DNA of 7,395 bases from Bacteriovoracaceae bacterium UBA7695 (lineage in GTDB: Bacteria; Bdellovibrionota; Bacteriovoracia; Bacteriovoracales; Bacteriovoracaceae), in the NCBI GenBank assembly GCA_002482685.1, contig DLGL01000090.1:5767-13161 (forward strand), given 5' to 3'. Both the position numbers and the translations under genes were made by a program. Shown piece by piece: positions 1-5,003 of this stretch. Positions within the stretch are counted from its first letter, which is position 1; each line of letters begins with the position of its first letter. The notes below the pieces were generated by a model. It was not told where the DNA came from, did not search any database, and saw only the letters and a program-made list of their open reading frames with translations.

Positions 1-1
1 G

Positions 2-439
2 TTCAATACTTCCAACATTCGAGTTGTTGAAGGGCTAAATAGCGAAAGTCTATCACGCAATTTAATCAATGCTGAAATCTCAGCACACGTAGGAGAATGG
101 TCAATTTCTTCAGAATATTTCAAAATGATTGGGGTTGTTGAAGATCATACTGCTGCTAGCTTCAATAAAGGCTCAGGCGAAGGGTGGTATGTTCAGGGAG
201 AAAAGGTGTTTACAAATTTTCATTATCTGGCTCCTTTTGCTAGATACGAAAAATGGAATCGATTTATAGAATCCGGTGACTACGAGTCAGATAGTAATCT
301 CTTTGGACTTAACTGGTACTTAAACGGTAACCGCTTCAGAGTAAGCCTTGCCTACCAGCAGGATAACTTAGGAAGAAGTATATCGGGGGCCAAAGAAAAA
401 GCGGAAGCCTTTCATCTGGCATCGATGTGGCATTTTTAA
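2..439 (+). CDS. 3' end of an outer-membrane porin gene (OprO/OprP-like), 5'-truncated by the window edge
   Basis: The reading frame is open from base 2, so the first in-frame ATG at 125 is an internal Met, not the start; 145 residues are visible. The sequence alternates short amphipathic strands with turns (GWYVQGEKVF, LAPFARYEKWN, LFGLNWYLNGNRFRVSLAYQ) and ends in WHF with a terminal Phe, the usual recognition signal for the BAM assembly machinery. The 'plARYE+wn ... fGLNwYLnGn+.r..laYq' pattern resembles the last strands of phosphate-selective porins O/P, which form anion channels in the outer membrane. Substrate specificity cannot be inferred from this piece. The downstream kinase gene starts 10 bp after the stop and may be co-transcribed. 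OprO/P assignment is by pattern recognition; the outer-membrane barrel assignment is firmer. Confidence 0.72.
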   Translation, partial: FNTSNIRVVEGLNSESLSRNLINAEISAHVGEWSISSEYFKMIGVVEDHTAASFNKGSGEGWYVQGEKVFTNFHYLAPFARYEKWNRFIESGDYESDSNLFGLNWYLNGNRFRVSLAYQQDNLGRSISGAKEKAEAFHLASMWHF

Positions 440-449
440 GTTAGAAACT

Positions 450-1328
450 ATGATCATTGCTCAGGAAATTTTAAGCTTACTTCCTTTCTCGATTAACCTA
501 GTTACTTTTCACCACAAAGGAGAAAACGAGAACTTTGCCATAAGGAGTTCCGATAATTACTTCTATGTATTGAAAAAATACAGACAAGATCGAAAACAGC
601 GACTGGACATAGACGCAGAAATTAATCTTTGCAATTTCCTACGGGAGAATGGCCTCAAATCACCTCAATACGTCCCATTCCAGGATGGAAGTTTCGTTAT
701 TATTAAAAATAACAGTAAATACACCCTTCAACGAATGATCCTGGGTTTCATGATATGTAATCCGGATGAAAAACATTTTTTTGAAGTTGGAAAGACCTAC
801 CGAAAGCTCCATGAACTTAAACTTCCTCTAACTATCAAACAAAAACTTCCTCAACTTGATTCCAACACCCTCAACCAGGCATGGCCTTCTTTGACGAAGA
901 GTAAGAATCTTACTCAAACGCAAATTGATCAATTAGAACATTACAGACATGAATCGCTGAAACATCTAAATTTTGAATCCTCTCACCTGGTCCATTTCGA
1001 TCTCCATGATGGAAATATTATCTACACAGAAAATGGACTCTGTATGCTGGACTGGGAAGAGTCTGGAATTGGAAACGGTATTTTTGATCTTGCTGTTACG
1101 AATACTCGATTAATAAAATTAGAAGACAGTACTTCTTTTAGAGAAGCTCTACTCAGCGGCTATGGAAAAATAGATTCGCAACAACTGAAACATGCCACGA
1201 TCTTTAAATTTCTCTATCTCGCTTCTTTTGTGGCCATGTATGAAGATGTACTTATTGGTGGAGAGACATTGGAAAATCTTGTTAATAGGTATCTCGGGTA
1301 TTTTAAGAAGCTTGATGTTATAGATTGA
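450..1328 (+). CDS. APH-fold phosphotransferase (aminoglycoside/choline kinase-like)
   Basis: A 292-residue soluble protein with the signature of the APH/choline-kinase family. The catalytic loop HFDLHDGN is at residues 182-189 (Brenner motif, with catalytic Asp184 and metal-binding Asn189), and the metal-binding Asp is Asp201 in MLDWEES, in place of DFG. FYVLKKY (38-44) probably supplies the nucleotide-binding Lys, and Glu57 in DAEINL may be its helix-C partner. Members of this family phosphorylate small molecules (antibiotics, choline, homoserine, ethanolamine) or proteins; nothing here identifies the substrate, so a resistance role should not be assumed. All key catalytic residues are present, so it is probably active. 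The ATG at 450 follows the porin stop by 10 bp without a clear Shine-Dalgarno, which suggests translational coupling. The 3' end converges on the lipoprotein pseudogene with only a few bases between. Confidence 0.85.
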   Translation: MIIAQEILSLLPFSINLVTFHHKGENENFAIRSSDNYFYVLKKYRQDRKQRLDIDAEINLCNFLRENGLKSPQYVPFQDGSFVIIKNNSKYTLQRMILGFMICNPDEKHFFEVGKTYRKLHELKLPLTIKQKLPQLDSNTLNQAWPSLTKSKNLTQTQIDQLEHYRHESLKHLNFESSHLVHFDLHDGNIIYTENGLCMLDWEESGIGNGIFDLAVTNTRLIKLEDSTSFREALLSGYGKIDSQQLKHATIFKFLYLASFVAMYEDVLIGGETLENLVNRYLGYFKKLDVID

Positions 1329-1353
1329 TTTGCTAGTCTCCAAATATAACATC
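1314..1353. terminator. Inverted repeat at the convergent gene ends (possible shared terminator)
   Basis: Nine-base perfect arms GATGTTATA (1314-1322) and TATAACATC (1345-1353) flank a 22-base spacer that contains both the kinase stop and the TAG that would close the opposing pseudogene. The position is right for a bidirectional transcription end, but the arms are AT-rich, the loop is long and there is no T-tract, so this would be a weak terminator at best. Confidence 0.3.
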
Positions 1354-2078
1354 TGGGCCCTTTATCGATCTTCGAAAAATCAAAAAACTTACATCTTTTT
1401 CTGAGCGATTTTCTAGGTAATGCAATTTGCCCAAAACTTCCTTGGGTGACAAATCTCGCATAAATGTTATCTGATATCTTAGACCAAGGTGTGTCACCAG
1501 TTATCTGAGAGCGAGAGCTAGTGTCTATCAGCTCACTAAGTCTAGCATAGTCATACCCTACTTCACGAAGACGATCTCTATAATCCCGCATTCCTTGGAT
1601 TCTTTTTCCAAGCTCTCCAAGATTATCTTCAAGACTTGCTACACTTTCATTAAATGATGGTAATACTCCTAAAGATAAATCTGAAGCCTGATTCCATTTC
1701 TTTTCTATTTGGTCCAGAACAGATTCTTTGAGTTCTGATTTATAATGAGGAATCACAGTATCTACCATCTCCTGCCCAAGCTTGCCCAATTCTTCATAAG
1801 AAAGACCATTCTGGAGACTCCATGAAACCATTTGAATCGTAAGTGAATACAGATCTTATGGTTTTTCGAGGATCAAAGGAATTTCCAGGAAATTTTTTGA
1901 CAATGGGATAAGTGCTGTTTCCTGGGGGATCGATCGGATTTTCTTGAGCCAAGATTTTTTCAAGTGATGGCCTTACTTTTTGAAGGACAAGTTCTTTTGC
2001 TCTATCATGACTCGTGAGCAATTGAGCACAAGAACTTAGTAAAGCTAGGCATAGTAGTAAAAATGTATTTTTGTTCAT
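1333..2078 (-). pseudogene. Decayed paralog of the 505-aa lipoprotein toxin (frameshifted, C-terminal toxin domain absent)
   Basis: It begins as a lipoprotein (MNKNTFLLLCLALLSSC, lipobox Cys17) and matches the protein at 6517-5000 at about 65-70% identity by eye. Homology runs to the SNG near residue 84, then jumps out of frame to MVSWSLQNGLSYEEL, equivalent to residue 145 of the paralog, and continues to YARFVTQGSFGQI (paralog 268-280). Comparison with the intact copy shows a 185-bp deletion between two CAAA tetramers (paralog positions 6270-6273 and 6085-6088, here fused at 1831-1834); 185 is not divisible by 3, so the frame is lost. After GQIA the homology ends. A further one-base shift near 1420 would give a tail ending IKGPDVIFGD and TAG at 1333-1335, four bases short of the kinase stop; without it the frame runs into the kinase gene. 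The toxin domain and an immunity gene are missing here. The leader region is also conserved with the paralog. Confidence 0.85.
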
Positions 2079-2153
2079 CTCCTTATGTTACTGATAAACG
2101 ACAAAGATAAGAAGGGTAAAAAAGTGGACATCAAAAATGAAGCTTTGCACCTT

Positions 2154-2378
2154 TTACGATGTTTTTTCCCATTTCAACTTTAATTTCTTTTTAGTTTCAG
2201 CACAATCTTTCAAATAAAGATTGATCAACGTCTGATAAGGAACCTCCATCTTTTCAGACAGGGTCTTGAAGTACTCTACCACTTGCTGATCAAGTTTAAT
2301 TGTAACCTGCTGCTTTACTTTCTTTAAGTAACTAGGTTTAACTTCTTTCATTTTTGAGAAATCGTAATTTTTTTTCAT
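2154..2378 (-). CDS. brnA: BrnA-like ribbon-helix-helix antitoxin, toxin partner broken
   Basis: A 74-residue basic protein starting at the ATG at 2378, chosen because GAAGGA lies 7 bases upstream; a longer version from a TTG at 2402 would begin inside the toxin remnant and has no ribosome-binding site. It has the layout of BrnA/CopG-type antitoxins: an N-terminal KNYDFSKMK segment, a strand VTIKLDQ (about 25-31) that would pair in the RHH dimer and contact DNA, helix VVEYFKTLSEKM, and a second helix in PYQTLINLYLKD (about 47-58), followed by a Lys-rich tail. In intact brnTA operons BrnA binds and neutralises the BrnT RNase and represses the operon. The upstream toxin is destroyed here, so this is an orphan antitoxin that could still autoregulate or cross-neutralise a related toxin. 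The lipoprotein pseudogene begins 75 bp downstream on the same strand. Confidence 0.82.
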   Translation of the reverse strand: MKKNYDFSKMKEVKPSYLKKVKQQVTIKLDQQVVEYFKTLSEKMEVPYQTLINLYLKDCAETKKKLKLKWEKTS

Positions 2379-2510
2379 ATTATTTTCCTTCAAAAATATC
2401 AAAACTCTAATTTGATCACTTAGAAGAATATTCGAAACCTCCTCGAAAGAGACTCCGTGCTTTTATACGTTAACTTGAGATTTCGTTTTATCCCATTCAA
2501 ACTTGACCAT
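2379..2510 (-). pseudogene. brnT: Remnant of a BrnT-family RNase toxin gene (nonsense codon plus internal loss)
   Basis: From an ATG at 2510 the minus strand reads MVKFEWDKTKSQVNV, then TAA, then KHGVSFEEVSNILLSD, then about a dozen codons running in frame into the brnA start at 2378. The combination FEWDxxKxxxNxxKHGVSFEE is the characteristic N-terminus of BrnT ribonuclease toxins (usually about 90 residues). The TAA (codon 16, at 2463-2465) sits where the family has a residue just before KHGV, so one substitution created the stop. The remainder of a normal BrnT, including its central sheet and C-terminal catalytic residues, is missing: only 44 codons separate the start from brnA. The gene cannot make a functional toxin. 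The adjacent promoter/operator and brnA are preserved, so inactivation was selective or recent. Confidence 0.8.
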
Positions 2511-2512
2511 AA

Positions 2513-2544
2513 GTAATTATAGTATAATTACAATCCCGGCGCAA
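2513..2544 (-). promoter_or_regulatory. brnTA promoter with a palindromic operator over the -10 box
   Basis: A perfect 19-bp palindrome, GTAATTATA-C-TATAATTAC on the minus strand, spans 2513-2531. Its downstream half contains an exact -10 hexamer TATAAT (2516-2521); a weak -35, TTGCGC (2539-2544), lies exactly 17 bp upstream. A palindrome overlapping the -10 just before brnT is what an autoregulatory RHH antitoxin such as BrnA would bind, occluding RNA polymerase. The -10 is so close to the brnT ATG (2510) that the transcript would be nearly leaderless. The symmetry and hexamers are seen directly; the binding protein is inferred from known brnTA autoregulation. Confidence 0.7.
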
Positions 2545-2610
2545 ATTTCATATTGTGGAAACGAAAATTATCGAACCATAGAAGTATTGAATTTTAAGGG
2601 ATTTAAAGCA

Positions 2611-2651
2611 AAAACGCCTTTGCAACCAGTTAAGATTGCAAAGGCTTTTTT
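2611..2651. terminator. Intrinsic terminator, probably usable in both directions
   Basis: A 10-bp perfect stem GCCTTTGCAA (2616-2625) / TTGCAAAGGC (2636-2645) with a 10-base loop, followed by six T on the plus strand and preceded by AAAAAC, which gives GTTTTT on the minus strand. The minus-strand lipoprotein gene ending at 2991 is the likely client, although more than 300 bases upstream; no plus-strand gene ends nearby. Confidence 0.75.
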
Positions 2652-2711
2652 AAGTGATGCACCTTCGCGGACAATCTTCGAACCAGTATCATAGAAAGTA
2701 TGGCTCAAGGG

Positions 2712-2876
2712 ATTGATTTTTCATTTGCCTCGGTGAATACCCTAGAGGAAATCTCGAACTAAAACAGACTGTTGATCTTTTTCCAGTAATTGATATGATT
2801 AAAAACCTGGTGAGGATTTTAAATGTGCCGGGCAAATGACACTCCCTCTCCAGAACCCCTCCCTTCATTCGAAGGG
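2712..2876 (-). repeat. Dispersed repeat, copy A (mosaic relative of the repeat at 7312-7395)
   Basis: Bases 2712-2775 match 7312-7374 with about 80% identity by eye, including GGAAATCTCGAACTAA followed by ACAGA-TGTTGA. A second shared block CCCTTCATTCGA occurs at 2861-2872 here and 7380-7391 in the other copy. The blocks are separated by about 85 bases here but only about 5 in the other copy, so one copy has an insertion or the other a deletion. The block also contains a 6-bp hairpin CCCTTC-ATTC-GAAGGG (2861-2876). Read on the minus strand, the conserved part gives QQSVLVRDFL, then a stop, while the other copy reads on through that point; this copy is therefore a decayed version if the element was coding. 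Confidence 0.65.
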
Positions 2877-2990
2877 TGTTTTCTGGCCTAGATACCATAA
2901 ACAACTCTTCAACTTAATCATTTGTAAGACTGTCCTGTAGAGAGTTTCTATTGTGAAATAGTGATGTACTTTTAAATTGACCGGATGCTC

Positions 2991-4187
2991 TTAATTTGGA
3001 AACTTTGCAGAACAATATTCAGGTAAATATCTCGCCGGATCCTCATCAAACCCAAAGTCTTTATATTCAACCGAACTCATAATCATTCCTGACGCTAACT
3101 CAGGCAGAGTCAAATTACTATGGTGCTGGCCATTGTGATATGACGCTAGCATTGAAGAAGGGAGAAATGCATCCAATCCCTGTTCCAAAAGAATATTCTT
3201 AAAGGGATTTAACGAAATGCCAATTGCTTCATTAGGGTGACGAGCGAGTTGTCGTTCTGCAAACTTATAATTTCCTTCAACGTTGTAGTCGAACAAGATT
3301 AAATCCATATCTTTTTTTGCCAGTGGATATTTGTCTAAGAAGTGACTCATCCAATTCATTGGCGTCGAGTTAGCGATCCATTCATTTTCTGACAGCATAA
3401 ATGGAAAGCAACTCTTAAATCCTGTTAGCAGGTGGGCATGGTGATATACAATAATAACTTTTTCATCACTTTTTAAATTTTTCCAGATTTTAGTTTCAAA
3501 ATTAAGACTTGTCTCAACTTCCCTATTACCTGAAGATTGAAATAAAGTTAATGCTGGAATTTCCGAATTACTTATTGATTTGGCAGAACAACTTCCATCT
3601 GAGACTTCTTTTCCAAGTCCTGGCCACATCATATTCACTTCTGATTTTACACTATCAATGACTTTCACAAGTAATGGCTGATGTGGAGATCTAAGATTGT
3701 TCAATTCTCTAATCCTAGGCATAAATTCAGAAATTGCATATGCCCATTCAGAAGTTGCACATAGAGACTGATCTTTTGAAAGCTCGGATTTGAATTTGTA
3801 ATCTTTTAAAATATCTTTTACTGAAAGTTGTTCATAGAGTGAATCATTGTCGGCAGGTCTTTCAAGTATAATATACTTAAGTTTTGGATCATTACCGATC
3901 TCTTTCAAAAGTTTTAAAAGATAGAACAGATGTTGGGATGAGAAATGACCAGAATGTCCTAGAAGCAAAATTCTGTTATTCTTGTAAGCTTGTAATAATA
4001 GCTTTACTGGCCCTTGCTTTTCTTCATCAACAATTTGATCTTCATTTTTACTCTGGTGAAGCTGCTTTTTTTCCGCTTCTTTCTTTGCTTGATCAACTTC
4101 ATTCTGCATTTGCTTAATATTGCCAACATCACATGATGCAAGAAACACGAATGAAGCTAGAAAGCACATCTGCTTAGAGATACTCAT
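2991..4187 (-). CDS. Lipoprotein of the ChaN/erythromycin-esterase-like superfamily
   Basis: A 398-residue protein with a lipoprotein signal (MSISKQ, hydrophobic stretch, FLASC with lipidated Cys19). The residue after Cys is Asp, which in E. coli favours inner-membrane retention, but that rule may not hold here. Residues 22-58 are a charged, probably helical or coiled-coil linker. The globular part starts with ILLLGHSGHFSSQ (73-85), then YIILERPADND (105-115) and VIIVYHHAHLLTG (244-256). A 'LLLGxxxH ... lxxE ... HHAH' series recalls the ChaN haem-binding/EreA-like (TIKI-related) fold, whose Glu and His residues bind metal or haem or act in hydrolysis. Here GHSGH replaces the usual GExH, so activity is uncertain. 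Cysteines at 143, 199, 260 and 392 could form disulfides outside the cytoplasm. AAGGA about 10 bases upstream supports the ATG at 4187. It is separated from the toxin operon by a strong terminator and probably has its own promoter. Confidence 0.7.
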   Translation of the reverse strand: MSISKQMCFLASFVFLASCDVGNIKQMQNEVDQAKKEAEKKQLHQSKNEDQIVDEEKQGPVKLLLQAYKNNRILLLGHSGHFSSQHLFYLLKLLKEIGNDPKLKYIILERPADNDSLYEQLSVKDILKDYKFKSELSKDQSLCATSEWAYAISEFMPRIRELNNLRSPHQPLLVKVIDSVKSEVNMMWPGLGKEVSDGSCSAKSISNSEIPALTLFQSSGNREVETSLNFETKIWKNLKSDEKVIIVYHHAHLLTGFKSCFPFMLSENEWIANSTPMNWMSHFLDKYPLAKKDMDLILFDYNVEGNYKFAERQLARHPNEAIGISLNPFKNILLEQGLDAFLPSSMLASYHNGQHHSNLTLPELASGMIMSSVEYKDFGFDEDPARYLPEYCSAKFPN

Positions 4188-4277
4188 ACAAAGGTTTCCT
4201 TAGAGAGCAACCTGTATCAAAGGTTAAGCATTCTAGGGATTGGAATTGTAAAAAAGTAAGGATTTAGAGCCAGAAAC

Positions 4278-4315
4278 AAAAAAAGCCAACGTGGGTTAAA
4301 CGTTGGCTTTTTTTT
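4278..4315. terminator. Strong bidirectional intrinsic terminator downstream of the toxin-immunity pair
   Basis: Stem GCCAACG (4285-4291) / CGTTGGC (4301-4307), 9-base loop, seven A before and eight T after, so the A/T tracts extend the pairing and supply a U-tract in either direction. It closes the minus-strand transcript of the immunity gene (stop at 4479) and isolates the ChaN-like gene from it. About 21 bases beyond its T-tract lies GGACAATTATCGA (4329-4341), closely matching GGACAATCTTCGA at the same distance from the terminator at 2611-2651. Confidence 0.9.
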
Positions 4316-4478
4316 GGTGCCCGCAAGTGGACAATTATCGATCTGCGGTCCTAAAATTTAAGCATAACCATTTGAAATAGTAGAAATGATATGCTTTCAC
4401 CTTGAGATTAGCTTTGATTGGGAACAAATCGACGTTCCTAAAAATTCCCAAAATTGTCATAAAACAAGATTCGGCTCT

Positions 4479-5003
4479 CTATTCCTCATCCGGCCCCCAT
4501 TCCTTTAAATAACCAGCTATAAGATCAGCAATCTTAGTGCCCTCATCAAGACGAGTCCATCTAGGCTCGCTCCGAGTAAAGAACTCAACCCATTCATCCT
4601 GTCCAATAATGACGTACTCAAATACATGCTCAGGATTCTTTTCGTGATCGGTCAACACGAGCCCACTACAATATGTATCTTTCGCATACGGAGTATTCCA
4701 AACTTTGTAGGTTACACATCTTTTTTGATGTTCGGCTACCTTTGGCCCCTTGCTATTAAAAAAATATTCATTCGTTTTCCAGCCCTGATTTTCTTCGGTT
4801 ATTTTATAAGAGTCTCCAGCTGGAATAGTTAATTCATACCTCTCTACTTTATCTTCATCACCATCATTAAATCTTACTGCAAAGAAAAAATGGACATATT
4901 GACTATCATGCAAAGTGGTCAAGAGGTATATCCACGAATTTCTTACAGGTGTTTCCCAATGATCATAACGAATATCTTCTGTTTCATTATCTTGATTTTT
5001 CAT
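4479..5003 (-). CDS. Candidate immunity protein for the lipoprotein toxin
   Basis: A 174-residue, signal-less, strongly acidic protein (net charge around -14 by count), rich in Trp, Tyr and Phe, without membrane segments. I do not recognise a named family. The case for immunity is contextual: its ATG overlaps the stop of the toxin-like lipoprotein gene in an ATGA (5003-5000), the arrangement typical of toxin-immunity pairs; it follows a basic C-terminal domain that an acidic partner would neutralise; and a strong terminator follows it. GGTGAGG about 5 bases upstream of the ATG provides a ribosome-binding site in addition to coupling. A cytoplasmic location matches a toxin acting on cytoplasmic RNA or DNA. 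Alternatively it could be an accessory factor with no immunity role. Confidence 0.7.
   Translation of the reverse strand: MKNQDNETEDIRYDHWETPVRNSWIYLLTTLHDSQYVHFFFAVRFNDGDEDKVERYELTIPAGDSYKITEENQGWKTNEYFFNSKGPKVAEHQKRCVTYKVWNTPYAKDTYCSGLVLTDHEKNPEHVFEYVIIGQDEWVEFFTRSEPRWTRLDEGTKIADLIAGYLKEWGPDEE

Larger units (their letters stand above)
2532..2990. other. Intergenic stretch between brnTA and the ChaN-like lipoprotein gene
   Basis: About 460 bases with no gene I can support. It holds the brnTA -35 region, an intrinsic terminator (2616-2651), a GGACAAT..TCGA element shared with the other terminator locus, and a dispersed repeat copy (2712-2876). The remaining 2877-2990, just after the lipoprotein stop, shows nothing recognisable. 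Confidence 0.6.

Noticed and set aside
1214..1332. Extension of the lipoprotein pseudogene frame into the 3' end of the kinase gene
   Set aside because: Homology to the paralog stops near 1425; the rest is the antisense of a well-supported kinase gene.
2503..2694. 63-codon plus-strand reading frame
   Set aside because: It covers the brnTA operator and a perfect terminator hairpin, starts at a TTG without a ribosome-binding site, and resembles no protein.
2611..2876. Integron attC site or CRISPR array
   Set aside because: No R'/R'' pair with a long imperfect palindrome, no integrase in the window, genes in both orientations, and no regularly spaced repeats.
2689..2904. 71-codon minus-strand reading frame
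   Set aside because: It lies on the dispersed repeat; the other repeat copy does not preserve this frame, and conservation fits a different frame better.
3884..4117. 77-codon plus-strand frame
   Set aside because: Antisense of the coiled-coil part of the ChaN-like lipoprotein; no independent support.
4308..4350. tRNA 3' end (minus strand ...GGGCACCA followed by the terminator)
   Set aside because: The CCA and terminator are suggestive, but no T-arm, anticodon arm or matching acceptor strand can be built.
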